A stretch of 64,000 nucleotides of DNA, from positions 11,507 to 75,506 of the forward strand of contig DJWE01000003.1 in the NCBI GenBank assembly GCA_002441465.1, read 5' to 3'. This DNA is from Propionibacteriaceae bacterium UBA6238. Its GTDB lineage: Bacteria > Actinomycetota > Actinomycetes > Propionibacteriales > Propionibacteriaceae. The notes below the pieces were generated by a model. That model had not been told where the DNA came from. It did no database searches and worked only from the letters and a program-made list of their open reading frames with translations. Below are positions 42,252 through 50,612 of this stretch, in pieces (position 1 is the first letter of the stretch; each line of letters begins with the position of its first letter). Made by a program: the position numbers and the translations under genes.

Positions 42252-43229
42252 CTACTCGTCGCGGATCGCGAGTCCGGCGTACTCATCGGGGACGAGCAGT
42301 CGCGGGTTGGTGCCCTCGACGAGCCAGTCCGAGACCGCGTCGGGGAGCGTCACCGGTACCGCGTCGAAGAGGTTGGTGACCAGCACCGGAAGCAGCAACG
42401 CATGCGGTTCGGCCGGCTGGATCGGGCCGACCACCAGCGCACGGCCGACCAGCCCGTCCGCGGTGAGGAAGAGCACCTCGTCGAGTTGGCTGAGCTCGTC
42501 GGGCGCGGAGTCCATGGCCAATCCGACGGCCACGTCCGCCGACCCGTCCACCACCGCGGCGAGCGCCCGCGGGTCGTCCGGGCCCAGATGCACCAGCCAG
42601 CGGTTCCCCGGGTGCTCGGTGTCCCGAATCGCACGGATCACCTGGTACACGTCGAGATGATTCGCCTGACGCCAGCGGGCCAGCGTCCGGCGGGCGTTCC
42701 GGCGCTGCCGGGAATCCGCGCCGGTGCTGTCCAGGTACCAGTCCAGCGCGCTGCGCGCGTAGTCGATCACGGCCACCGGACGCACCGTCCGAATCGCGTC
42801 CAGGGCTGGACGCAGCCCCATGCCCTGCGCGAGCAGCAGCGCCAGCATCGCCGACGGGGCTCGGTTCACGCCCATGTGACAGTGCACGAGCACCTTTGCC
42901 GAATCGTCCGCCAGCGCCTCGTCCACCCACTCGACCAGCCCGGCGAACCAGTCCGGGCCGATCTTCTGGCCGGCGTCGGCCACGCGGTGCTGGAGGTAGC
43001 GCACCTGCGGAGCCCAGGTGCGAACCAGGCCTTCGTCGCTCCACTCCTCCCGCAGGTCGACGATGTGGGTGATCCCTGCGGCCAGCAACTCGTCCAGTTG
43101 GGCGCGGGCCTGCCGGAAATTCGGTGACAGGTCGCCACCCACGGCCAGCCGATCCGTCACGAAGTCCGCATTCGCCACGCGCAACACCGGACGTTGCGGT
43201 TCACCCGAAGGTGACGAGGGCCTGGTCAT
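42252..43229 (-). CDS. Dual-specificity / tyrosine phosphatase family protein
   Basis: 325 residues in two parts. Residues about 20-165 form a cysteine phosphatase with the signature HCHMGVNRAPS, i.e. catalytic Cys117 and Arg123 in the CX5R loop, and an Asp in RVADAGQK as likely general acid. The C-terminal half (from about 180) contains helices and a mixed strand region without a family I recognise. It may act on proteins or phospholipids. Convergent with the beta-CASP gene. Confidence 0.83.
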   Translation of the reverse strand: MTRPSSPSGEPQRPVLRVANADFVTDRLAVGGDLSPNFRQARAQLDELLAAGITHIVDLREEWSDEGLVRTWAPQVRYLQHRVADAGQKIGPDWFAGLVEWVDEALADDSAKVLVHCHMGVNRAPSAMLALLLAQGMGLRPALDAIRTVRPVAVIDYARSALDWYLDSTGADSRQRRNARRTLARWRQANHLDVYQVIRAIRDTEHPGNRWLVHLGPDDPRALAAVVDGSADVAVGLAMDSAPDELSQLDEVLFLTADGLVGRALVVGPIQPAEPHALLLPVLVTNLFDAVPVTLPDAVSDWLVEGTNPRLLVPDEYAGLAIRDE

Positions 43230-43443
43230 GATCCCATCATGCCGTGCTTCTCACGGCCGCGAATTTCGTGGTCACGCATTATGCACCCACGTCGCGCTGG
43301 CGCCTGGATTGGTCGCCGCGTTTCGGAGTCTTCGTGCCCCAGATGCTGGCGCGACTACGCGATTTGGTGCATGATGGGGAACGTACGGGAGGGTACCCGT
43401 CGCCCCCGCGGCGGAGAACTGAACACGAACAGGATGCACCGCC

Positions 43444-44220
43444 ATGCAGACTTTCCGTACTGAGCGTTCTCGCACGCTTACCCTCGGCGCCGTCACATTG
43501 ATGGCCGCCCTGGCGTTCCCAGCCATGCCGGCATTTGCCGACAGCGCCGGTGACGAAGTTGTCGCGTCCACTATTTCCCGGGTCTCGCCGTCGAACGGCA
43601 CCGTCGCCGGCGGAATGGTGGTCACACTCACCGGCCGGTCGTTCACGGGCGCCACCGGCGTCCGGTTCGGCGACACCCCGGCCGTGAAGTTCAGCGTGGT
43701 CTCCGACTCCACGATCACGGCGATCACCCCGGCGTTGAAGGCCGGCGTCTACAGCTTGGCCGTGACCACCGCGGCCGGCACCACAACCGCAACCTCGCTC
43801 ACCGTGCGGACCTTGGAGGACGAGGTGCTCCGCCTGGTCAACGAGGCGCGCGCACACAAGCGCACCTGCGGTTCGAAGACCTACAAGGCCGCAAAGCCGC
43901 TGCGCTACGACGCGACCCTGGCCGTCGTCGCCGACGCGCACAGTGCCGACATGGCGAAGCGGGACTACTTCAGCCACAACTCCAAGAACGGCGACTCGCC
44001 GTTCGACCGGATGAAGGATGCCGGCTATCGGTACCGCTACGCCGGTGAGAACATCGCAGCCGGCTTCCGGACGCCCGCGTCGGTAGTGAAGGCCTGGCTG
44101 AAGAGCACCGGGCACTGCAAGAACATCATGAGCAAGAAGTACGTCGAGCTCGGCGTGGGCTACGCCACCGGTGGCTACTACGGCACGTACTGGACGCAGG
44201 ACTTCGGTCGTCCGCGCTGA
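43444..44220 (+). CDS. Secreted IPT/TIG plus CAP (SCP-like) domain protein
   Basis: 258 residues. A Sec signal peptide (TLGAVTLMAALAFPAMPAFA) is followed by an IPT/TIG Ig-like domain (about 43-120; ISRVSPSNGTVAGGMVVTLTG) and a CAP/SCP domain (about 125-258): LEDEVLRLVNEARAHKR, DAHSADMAKRDYFSHNS, GENIAAGFRTPASVVKAWLKSTGHCKNIM. Acts outside the cell or on its surface; enzymatic activity of bacterial CAP proteins is not generally known. The upstream 214 bases hold no other gene. Confidence 0.88.
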   Translation: MQTFRTERSRTLTLGAVTLMAALAFPAMPAFADSAGDEVVASTISRVSPSNGTVAGGMVVTLTGRSFTGATGVRFGDTPAVKFSVVSDSTITAITPALKAGVYSLAVTTAAGTTTATSLTVRTLEDEVLRLVNEARAHKRTCGSKTYKAAKPLRYDATLAVVADAHSADMAKRDYFSHNSKNGDSPFDRMKDAGYRYRYAGENIAAGFRTPASVVKAWLKSTGHCKNIMSKKYVELGVGYATGGYYGTYWTQDFGRPR

Positions 44221-44283
44221 GGCCCTGCCCGGCCGGTGACCACTTCGCTTTCCGCCTGCGAAGGGTGACCGGATCGACACGGT

Positions 44284-45345
44284 TCAGCCGGGAACCCCCC
44301 GGGTGCTCTCTCGCACCTCCAGCTGAACCGGGAGTCGCCGGCTGCGCGGACGAGACGAGGTGGCGTCCGCGCGGCTGGCGACAAGCGCGAGCAGTGCCCG
44401 GGCCGCGGCCCGTCCCTTGGCATCGACATCCTGCCTGACCGTGGTCAGGGTGGGTCGAGTGCGCAAGGTCAGCGGGTGGTCGTCGAAGCCCACCACCGCG
44501 AGATCCTCGGGCACCCGCAGCCCCGCGTCCGACGCGGCGGCGAGCACCGATTGGGCGAGCACGTCGGTCAGGCAGAGCACGGCCGTGGGACGGTCCGCGC
44601 GGGCGAGCATGCGCTCGGCGGCGAGCGGCGCCGAGGGAAAGCTGTCGGGCTGGTTCACCACCAGTGGCTCGATCCCGGCCGCGGTCAAGGCGTCGAGCCA
44701 GCCTGCCAATCGCTGCGTGATCACCCGATGCCGTGCCGCGGACGCGGTGAGCGGGCCAGTGCTCACCCCCGGTTCGGGACCGTAGCCGGAGGTGAGCAGC
44801 GCGATCCGGCGATGGCCGAGATCGACCAGATGCTGCGCCGCCGCCCGCGCGCCGCCACGATCGTCGATCGTGATCGCGACGCCGCCCTCGGGCGCGTCCA
44901 TGTCCACATAGACCAGCGGCAGGCCGCGGCGCTCCAGCCAGTCCAGGGCCGGCAGTTCCGGGTCGCAGGAGAACGCGATCGCGCCGTCCATCGCCACGTC
45001 CCTCGCCGGCACCACCGCGGCGTCCACGCCGGCAGGGAGGAGCGTCAGCGCCAGGCCCGTGCGGCCCAGCTCGTCCGCGACGGCTCCCAGGAATCGCGCC
45101 GACACCTCGTCGGACAGTGCACGGCGCAGGTCTGCGGCCCACAGCACGCCGACGGTCCCGGTGGTACCCGTGGCCAGCGATCGGGCGGACGGGTCCGGTC
45201 CGAGGTAGCCGAGCTCGGCCGCGACCGCGAGGATGCGCTCGCGGAGGGTCTCGGAGAGCTGATCGGGCCGGGAGAACGCGTTGGACACCGTCATCCTGCT
45301 CACGCCGACCCGGTCGGCGATCGACTGCAGGGTCACCTTGGCCAT
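44284..45345 (-). CDS. LacI family transcriptional regulator
   Basis: 353 residues. N-terminal LacI helix-turn-helix (TLQSIADRVGVSRMTVSNAF) and hinge, then a periplasmic-binding-like sugar sensor (VGVLWAADLRRAL, GAIAFSCDPELPALDWLE, DLAVVGFDDHPLTLRTRPTLT). The start ATG has AAGGAGG five bases upstream; a longer open frame runs far upstream antisense to the alpha-glucosidase gene and is not real. Divergent from an alpha-glucosidase gene with a strong operator between, so it is the likely repressor, released by an alpha-glucoside. Confidence 0.92.
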   Translation of the reverse strand: MAKVTLQSIADRVGVSRMTVSNAFSRPDQLSETLRERILAVAAELGYLGPDPSARSLATGTTGTVGVLWAADLRRALSDEVSARFLGAVADELGRTGLALTLLPAGVDAAVVPARDVAMDGAIAFSCDPELPALDWLERRGLPLVYVDMDAPEGGVAITIDDRGGARAAAQHLVDLGHRRIALLTSGYGPEPGVSTGPLTASAARHRVITQRLAGWLDALTAAGIEPLVVNQPDSFPSAPLAAERMLARADRPTAVLCLTDVLAQSVLAAASDAGLRVPEDLAVVGFDDHPLTLRTRPTLTTVRQDVDAKGRAAARALLALVASRADATSSRPRSRRLPVQLEVRESTRGVPG

Positions 45346-45388
45346 CGATCCCTCCTTGGGTTTGCAGAGCCGCGGCAGCGAGTCTATC

Positions 45389-45420
45389 TTTACCGGTACA
45401 GGGTTCACTGTATCGGTAAA
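45389..45420. promoter_or_regulatory. Putative LacI operator
   Basis: TTTACCGGTACAG and CTGTATCGGTAAA: 13-bp arms with one mismatch, six-base spacer GGTTCA. It sits in the LacI/alpha-glucosidase gap, 13 bases before the alpha-glucosidase ATG, where a bound repressor would block that promoter or translation start. Confidence 0.85.
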
Positions 45421-45432
45421 GAAAGGGCCCCG

Positions 45433-47112
45433 ATGCCTCTTCCCGCCTCGATCGCCGCCGACCGCGACTGGTGGCGCCACGCCGTGGTCTACCAGATCTA
45501 CCCGCGCAGCTTCGCCGACAGCAACGGCGACGGCATCGGCGACATCAACGGCATCCGCGCCCGGCTGCCCTACCTGGCGGCACTCGGCATCGACGCGATC
45601 TGGATCAACCCGTGGTACCCGTCCCCGATGAAGGACGCCGGCTACGACGTCTCCGACTACCGCGCGATCGAGCCGGTCTTCGGCACCATGGCGGACGCGG
45701 AGGCGCTGCTCGCCGAGGCTCACGACGCCGGCATCAGGGTGATCCTCGACATCGTCCCGAACCACACCTCCGACCAGCACCGGTGGTTCCAGGCGGCTCT
45801 CGCCGCGGGGCCCGGATCGCCCGAGCGTGACCGGTTCATCTTCCGGGACGGGCGCGGTCCGGCCGGGGACGAGCCCCCCAACGACTGGATGAGCGAGTTC
45901 GGCGGACCGGCCTGGACCCGCGTCACCGAGGCCGACGGACGCCCCGGCCAGTGGTACCTGCGCCTGTTCGCACCCGAACAGCCGGACGTGAACTGGGACC
46001 ACCCCGACGTGCATGCCGAGTTCGACCAGACCCTACGGTTCTGGTTCGACCGGGGCGTGGACGGCTTCCGGATCGACGTGGCCCACGGCCTGGTCAAGGA
46101 CCCCGGCCTGCGCGACCTGGACGGCCTGACGTTCCCGCTGCCCGACGATGCTCCCGACGGCCTCGAGCACCCGCACTGGGACCAGCCGGGCGTCCACGAG
46201 GTGTTCCGGGAGTGGCGGCAGGTGGCCGACTCCTACGCCGAGCCGAAGGCCTTCTGCGGCGAGATCTGGGTGGGCCGCGATCACCGGCTCACCGCCTACC
46301 TGCGTCCGGACGAGCTGCACACCGCCTTCAACTTCAACTTCCTGCAGGCGCCGTGGCTGGCGGCCGACCTGCGCCGGGTGATCACCGCGACGCTCACCGC
46401 CCACGCGACGGTCAGTGCACCCGCCACCTGGGTGATCGGCAACCACGACGTGTGCCGGCCGGCGTCGCGCTACGCGCGTCCGCAAGAGCTCGTCGAGCCG
46501 AGCTTCCCGAACCTGCAGACCTACCTCGGGCTGCCGGTCGACCTGCCGACGGGGCACCGCCGGGCGCGCGCCGCGGCCCTGCTCAGCCTCGCCCTGCCCG
46601 GTGGCGCCTACATCTACGCCGGCGAGGAGCTGGGGCTGCCCGAAGTCGAGGACATCCCGCTCGAGGCTCGGCAGGACCCGATCGTGACCGGTACCGGCGG
46701 AGCCAACGTGGGACGTGACGGCTGCCGCGTCCCGTTGCCCTGGACGATCGGCGGTGCGTCCTTCGGGTTCAGCCCGGAGGGGTCCGCCGCGCCCTGGCTG
46801 CCGCAGCCCTCCGACTGGGGCCGCTACAGCGCCGAAGCCGCCGAGGCCGACCCGGCATCCACGCTCGCGCTGTACCGGCAGGCCCTGGCGTTGCGCGCGC
46901 ACCTCCCCGCGCTGGGGGACGGCGAGCTGGCCTGGGTGGACGCAGGGCGTGACGCGCTCGCCTTCACCCGCGAACCCGGCTTCGGTTGCTGGGTGAACGT
47001 CGGCACGGACCCGATTCCGCTGCCCGAGGGTGCCAGCGTGCTGCTCGCCAGCGCTGAGCTCGTCGGCGGACGGCTCGCCCCCGATTCGACGGCGTGGCTG
47101 CGGCTCGGCTGA
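45433..47112 (+). CDS. GH13 alpha-glucosidase (oligo-1,6/alpha-1,4-glucosidase type)
   Basis: 559 residues, GH13 enzyme of the oligo-alpha-glucosidase group, cytosolic. It has the family start WWRHAVVYQIYPRSFADSNGDGIGDI (landmarks YQIYPRSFADSNGDG), region I DIVPNHTS, nucleophile Asp215 in GFRIDVAH, acid Glu277 in FCGEIWVG and Asp339 in VIGNHDVCR. It releases glucose from maltose, isomaltose or short dextrins. AAAGGG precedes the ATG. Controlled by the divergent LacI gene through the operator just upstream; relates functionally to the GH65 and small GH13 genes of the window. Confidence 0.93.
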   Translation: MPLPASIAADRDWWRHAVVYQIYPRSFADSNGDGIGDINGIRARLPYLAALGIDAIWINPWYPSPMKDAGYDVSDYRAIEPVFGTMADAEALLAEAHDAGIRVILDIVPNHTSDQHRWFQAALAAGPGSPERDRFIFRDGRGPAGDEPPNDWMSEFGGPAWTRVTEADGRPGQWYLRLFAPEQPDVNWDHPDVHAEFDQTLRFWFDRGVDGFRIDVAHGLVKDPGLRDLDGLTFPLPDDAPDGLEHPHWDQPGVHEVFREWRQVADSYAEPKAFCGEIWVGRDHRLTAYLRPDELHTAFNFNFLQAPWLAADLRRVITATLTAHATVSAPATWVIGNHDVCRPASRYARPQELVEPSFPNLQTYLGLPVDLPTGHRRARAAALLSLALPGGAYIYAGEELGLPEVEDIPLEARQDPIVTGTGGANVGRDGCRVPLPWTIGGASFGFSPEGSAAPWLPQPSDWGRYSAEAAEADPASTLALYRQALALRAHLPALGDGELAWVDAGRDALAFTREPGFGCWVNVGTDPIPLPEGASVLLASAELVGGRLAPDSTAWLRLG

Positions 47113-47171
47113 TCCGCCGACTAGCCTGAGCGTCGGCGGACGGCGGCGTCCGACCGGGACAGGAGGATGTC

Positions 47172-47351
47172 ATGGCAGCGAAGTTCGAGTTGTACGCCGA
47201 CGCCAAGGGCGAATACCGCTGGCGCCTGAAGGCGACCAACGGCCAGGTCATCGCCACCGGAGGCGAGGGCTACGCGAGCAAGGCCAACGCGAAGGCCGGC
47301 ATCGAGTCGGTCAAGAAGAACGCCCCCGACGCGGAGATCGTCGAGGCCTGA
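47172..47351 (+). CDS. YegP-like DUF1508 small protein
   Basis: 59 residues, read directly from the sequence: MAAKFELYADAKGEYRWRLK and then GQVIATGGEGYASKANAKAG, IESVKKNAPDAEIVEA. This is a single DUF1508 (YegP) unit: FELYxDxxGEYRWRLKxxNGxxIAxxGEGYxSK. E. coli YegP has two such units. AGGAGG lies five bases before the ATG. Function of the family is not known. It is followed directly by a strong hairpin. Confidence 0.9.
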   Translation: MAAKFELYADAKGEYRWRLKATNGQVIATGGEGYASKANAKAGIESVKKNAPDAEIVEA

Positions 47352-47358
47352 ACGAAAC

Positions 47359-47397
47359 CGGGAGGGCCGGGACGGATATCCCGTCCCGGCCCTCCCG
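47359..47397. terminator. Strong hairpin after the YegP-like gene
   Basis: 17-bp perfect stem (GGGAGGGCCGGGACGG and its complement inside) with loop ATATC, eight bases after the stop codon. No T-run follows, as is common for actinobacterial intrinsic terminators. It also serves the convergent membrane-protein gene. Confidence 0.8.
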
Positions 47398-47422
47398 CAT
47401 GGTCAAGTGTCCGTGCGCCGGG

Positions 47423-47899
47423 CTACTCGGCCGCGGCGACTCGCTCCTGGACGGCAGCGGCGGCCGGGGAGGCGGACGCTCCGGTCAGCCGCAGGGCCCA
47501 GCCGATCAGGATCGCGATCACGCCGACACCGACGGCGAACAGCGCGACGCCGAAGGCGATCACCGACGTGAACAGCGACGCCCGCAGGAAGGACCCGGTC
47601 ATCGCGGTCTGGCGCAGCGGGTCATCCTTGCCGAGCTCGGCGTAGGTCTTGCCATCGGTGGCCGCAAGCGCGTGGTGGTTGATCATATCTGCCTGGATGT
47701 AGGCCTCGATGGGCCCGGTGACGGGTGCTCCGGCGAGCATCGGCGCATCGGCGGAGACGGTGATCTTCTCCGCGGCCAGCTTGGTACTGACCATCCCCCA
47801 GGTCACGGCGCCGGCGACCACGAAGATCAGGCCGATGACGATGGTGACGAGACCGAGGGCCCTGACCTTCTTGGCGGGTCCGGCGGGACTGTTGGACAT
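47423..47899 (-). CDS. Two-helix membrane protein (actinobacterial LigA-misnamed family)
   Basis: 158 residues. Helix 1 is ALGLVTIVIGLIFVVAGAVTW, helix 2 is LFTSVIAFGVALFAVGVGV, with an extracytoplasmic loop between (KITVSADAPMLAGAPVTGPI, DMINHHALAATDGKTYAEL). Close relatives in actinobacteria are often annotated as aromatic ring-opening dioxygenase LigA, but nothing here resembles a dioxygenase. The start is the ATG giving MSNSPAGP with AGGAG six bases upstream. Function unknown. Confidence 0.8.
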   Translation of the reverse strand: MSNSPAGPAKKVRALGLVTIVIGLIFVVAGAVTWGMVSTKLAAEKITVSADAPMLAGAPVTGPIEAYIQADMINHHALAATDGKTYAELGKDDPLRQTAMTGSFLRASLFTSVIAFGVALFAVGVGVIAILIGWALRLTGASASPAAAAVQERVAAAE

Positions 47900-48130
47900 A
47901 TCGCACTCCTCTGTGGTGTACCGACCACAAAACTGTGCGTCGGTTGTAGGGCAGCCTAACCTACGCATTGTTGCGTATTCAACCAGGAGCGCCGCGTGCG
48001 CGGCGTCGATCCACGGGCTCACGGGTCCCACGACCCCCTCCTCGTGGTTCGTCCCTCACCACTCGTCCAGACTTCGCGCTTCCCGGACGCTGGCGCGCCC
48101 GTGGCGCTTGGCGTCTAGGGTGGGCGCATC

Positions 48131-48643
48131 ATGACCGCCCTGATCGTCACCGAATCTCTGTTCGGGAACACCCTCGCCATTGCCGAGGCGATCGGGGGCG
48201 GGATCGCCGAGACGATCGGCAGGGCGAGCGTCCAGGTGATCCATGCCTCGCTGGCTCCGGCCGTCCTTTCGGCCGAGATCGACCTGCTCGTCGTGGGCGC
48301 GCCGACGCACACCCTGTCCATGCCCAACGCGGGCACCCGCAGCGACGCCGCCCGCAAGGGCGCCCCCTCGCCGGCGCCGGCCGGCATCAGGGAGTGGATC
48401 CAGACCGTGCAGATCCCCGATGCGATGGCGGTGGCCACGTTCGACACCTCCATCCACACCCGGATCCAGCTCGGCACGGCCGCCCGCTCGGCAGCGCGTG
48501 CGCTGCGTCGGCGCGGCGCCCGGACCACAGTCGGGCCGTCCTTCTGGGTGACCGGCATGGAGGGCCCGCTCGCGGACGGCGAACTGGCCCGCGCGACCGC
48601 CTGGGGTCGCACGCTCGCCGAACAGATCGTCGCCGTGCGCTGA
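48131..48643 (+). CDS. Flavodoxin-like protein
   Basis: 170 residues. The FMN phosphate-binding start LIVTESLFGNTLAIAEAI fits the flavodoxin family, followed by LLVVGAPTHTLSMP, which positions the flavin, and by VATFDTSIHTRIQLGTAARSA. Electron carrier or redox sensor in the cytosol; redox partner unknown. Same strand as the aldo/keto reductase 89 bases downstream. Confidence 0.82.
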   Translation: MTALIVTESLFGNTLAIAEAIGGGIAETIGRASVQVIHASLAPAVLSAEIDLLVVGAPTHTLSMPNAGTRSDAARKGAPSPAPAGIREWIQTVQIPDAMAVATFDTSIHTRIQLGTAARSAARALRRRGARTTVGPSFWVTGMEGPLADGELARATAWGRTLAEQIVAVR

Positions 48644-48731
48644 TCCGCGGGCGCGCGGGCGTGAATTCGTGAACCACCGGAGCCCCAGCCTCGATGGTCG
48701 TACGGTAAAGGCACCAACGAGGAGGAGCATC

Positions 48732-49601
48732 GTGCAGAACCGCACCATCGGAACTCGGCAGGTCAGCGCCATCGGACTGGGAGGGATGCCCATGTCCATC
48801 GAGGGGCGCCCGGCCGACCGGCAGCAATCGATCCACACCATCCATGCGGCCCTGGACGCGGGGATCACCCTGATCGACACCGCGGACGCGTACTGTCTCG
48901 GACCCGAAGAGGTCGGGCACAACGAGATCCTGATCGCCGAAGCCCTGCGGTCCTACGGATCCGACACCAGCAACGTGCTCGTCGCGACCAAGGGCGGACA
49001 CCTGCGTCCCGGCGACGGAAGCTGGACGCAGAACGGCGATCCGGCCTACCTCAAGGAGGCGGCAAAGGCGTCGGCGGCACGGCTCGGCGTCGAGGCGATC
49101 GGGCTGTACCAGTTCCACCGGCCCGACCCACGGGTGCCGTATGCGGACTCGATCGGGGCCCTTTCGGACCTGCTCGAGGCCGGCGTGATCGAAATGGCCG
49201 GCATCTCCAACGCCTCGGTCGCCCAGATCGACGAGGCGCGCAGCATCCTCGGCAACCGGCTGGTCTCGGTACAGAACCAGTTCAGCCCCCAGTTCACCTC
49301 CAGCCTGCCCGAGCTCGAACACTGCGCAGAGCTGGGCCTCGCCTTCCTGCCCTGGAGCCCGCTCGGCGGGATCCGGCGGGCGGCCCAGGTGGGCAGCACC
49401 CAGAGTGTGATGTCGGAGATCGCGCTGGCCCGCGAGATCTCGCCGTATCAGGTCGTGCTCGCCTGGGAGCTCGCACTGTCGCCGGTCGTGATCCCGATTC
49501 CCGGCGCGTCCCGGCCGGCGTCCATCATCGACTCCGCCGCAGCCGCCGACCTCGAACTCGACGCCGCCGATCTGGTGCGGATCGAGAATTACCTGGTCTG
49601 A
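48732..49601 (+). CDS. Aldo/keto reductase
   Basis: 289 residues, NAD(P)H-dependent (beta/alpha)8 reductase. Catalytic tetrad: Asp and Tyr in TLIDTADAYCLG, Lys in LVATKGGHL and His in LYQFHRPDP. The start is GTG 48732 (MQNRTIGTRQ), with GGAGG six bases upstream; the frame begins earlier without support. Its 3' end overlaps the convergent GNAT gene by 13 bases. Substrate unknown. Confidence 0.92.
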   Translation: MQNRTIGTRQVSAIGLGGMPMSIEGRPADRQQSIHTIHAALDAGITLIDTADAYCLGPEEVGHNEILIAEALRSYGSDTSNVLVATKGGHLRPGDGSWTQNGDPAYLKEAAKASAARLGVEAIGLYQFHRPDPRVPYADSIGALSDLLEAGVIEMAGISNASVAQIDEARSILGNRLVSVQNQFSPQFTSSLPELEHCAELGLAFLPWSPLGGIRRAAQVGSTQSVMSEIALAREISPYQVVLAWELALSPVVIPIPGASRPASIIDSAAAADLELDAADLVRIENYLV

Positions 49602-50113
49602 CCCTCCGACGGCTGCCGAGCCGGACCCGTCCCATCGGCGCCCTCGGTGGGCACCACCAGCGGCTTGCGCAGGTAGATCAGGACGACGGCGTCGTCCACG
49701 CGTTCCCTGCGGACCTCCTCGTACCCGGCGCGGGCGTACAGCCTCAGGTTGCCGGTACTGAGGTGACCGGTGAACAGCAGCGCCTCATCCGCAGGGGCGG
49801 ACGCCTCCGCCTGCATCAGCAGAGCCATCCCGATGCCCTGTCCCTGCTCCTGCGGAGCCACCGAGAGTCGTGCGATGTGCAGGCTGCGCCCGCTCGACCG
49901 CACCCGGACCGAACCGACCAGCCGCCCGTCCACCAGTGCCACGTAGCCCCGCGACGTGCGCAGGTCGTCGATCAGGCCGGGCCGGTCCTCCCGCAGGGGA
50001 GGCAGCTCGGCGTCCCCATAACGGATCGCCTCCACGGCGAAGGCTGCGCGCTGGACGGCCAGCACCGCGTCCGCATCGTCGGCGGTCATCGGACGCAGTT
50101 CCACTGAGTTCAT
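49589..50113 (-). CDS. GNAT family N-acetyltransferase
   Basis: 174 residues. GNAT motif A is LHIARLSVAPQEQGQGIGMALL (Q-x-x-G-x-G/A as QEQGQGIGMA), followed by LYARAGYEEVRRERVDD. The start is the ATG at MNSVELRPM with AGGAGG upstream; the longer frame to 50287 is not supported. Overlaps the aldo/keto reductase tail-to-tail by 13 bases. Acceptor unknown. Confidence 0.86.
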   Translation of the reverse strand: MNSVELRPMTADDADAVLAVQRAAFAVEAIRYGDAELPPLREDRPGLIDDLRTSRGYVALVDGRLVGSVRVRSSGRSLHIARLSVAPQEQGQGIGMALLMQAEASAPADEALLFTGHLSTGNLRLYARAGYEEVRRERVDDAVVLIYLRKPLVVPTEGADGTGPARQPSEGQTR

Positions 50114-50300
50114 TGCGCCTCCTCCTGAGGCCATGGTTGCGCACATGGGAGCAATAGTGCGTATCGATATTGGCGCAAAACGTGCGAATCCCGCATCGCG
50201 GACCCAATACGATGAATTCTCACCGAGGGGGATGCACCGCCAATCGGGTAGCCATCGGATCACGTACGAACTGGGGGGAGAGTACACAGGGAATCAGCAC

Positions 50301-50336
50301 ATGTCGCGGTTCTCGCGTCGGGTCACGACCAACTGA
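50301..50336 (+). CDS. Putative 11-codon leader peptide
   Basis: ATG-to-TGA frame reading MSRFSRRVTTN. AGGGA lies eight bases upstream and a longer purine-rich GGGGGGAGAG before that. Its position, upstream of two hairpins and a multidrug-type transporter, suggests a leader peptide whose translation controls downstream transcription. The Arg/Ser/Thr-rich sequence has no amino-acid run that would point to amino-acid sensing. Whether it is translated is unknown. Confidence 0.45.
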   Translation: MSRFSRRVTTN

Positions 50337-50456
50337 CTGGCATCTACGGCCGGGCTCGCGCGCCACACATGATGATTTCTTGGATCCGGAGGCTACCTGG
50401 ACGGGCGGGTACTCCGGCCAACCGGGAACGGGGGTTACCGGGAGGCTGACAGCAAG

Positions 50457-50498
50457 GCGGCGGCGCCACGCCGGATCTATCCACAGGGGCGCCGCCGC
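50457..50498 (+). promoter_or_regulatory. Leader hairpin A upstream of MFS gene
   Basis: 11-bp perfect GC stem (GCGGCGGCGCC/GGCGCCGCCGC) with a 20-base loop. It precedes the terminator-like hairpin by 11 bases and could be the antiterminator or pause stem of an attenuator. Confidence 0.5.
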
Positions 50499-50509
50499 AG
50501 AAGCAATAC

Positions 50510-50546
50510 CGATGGCCGGCCTGGGAATACCCCGGGCCGGCCATCG
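50510..50546 (+). terminator. Terminator-like hairpin before MFS gene
   Basis: 16-bp stem (12 bp CGATGGCCGGCC/GGCCGGCCATCG, a T-G wobble, then GGG/CCC) closed by an AATAC loop and followed by CTTTATCT. It sits 66 bases upstream of the MFS ATG in the same direction, i.e. placed to stop transcription before the gene unless prevented. Confidence 0.65.
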
Positions 50547-50612
50547 CTTTATCTGCACATCCGAGCCCTCGGCTGCATACCCCACATTCATCTGCCACTG
50601 GAGAGCCGCCTG

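Larger units (their letters stand above)
50114..50612. other. Long MFS leader region
   Basis: 500 bases without a conventional gene, between the divergent GNAT and MFS genes. The MFS-proximal part holds an 11-codon open frame and at least two strong hairpins, listed separately. A third, weaker stem (CCGG-AACC/GGTT-CCGG) lies around 50414-50440. AT-rich stretches near 50155-50220 may hold the promoters. Confidence 0.5.

Noticed and set aside
45346..46014. N-terminal extension of the LacI regulator
   Set aside because: It would be antisense to the alpha-glucosidase gene and cross the operator; the ATG at MAKVTLQS has AAGGAGG and begins the usual LacI helix-turn-helix.
47423..47899. Aromatic ring-opening dioxygenase LigA
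   Set aside because: Name often attached to this family, but the protein is a two-helix membrane protein with no dioxygenase motif.
50477..50485. DnaA box CTATCCACA in the MFS leader
   Set aside because: A single near-consensus box inside a hairpin loop, without a cluster; most likely chance.
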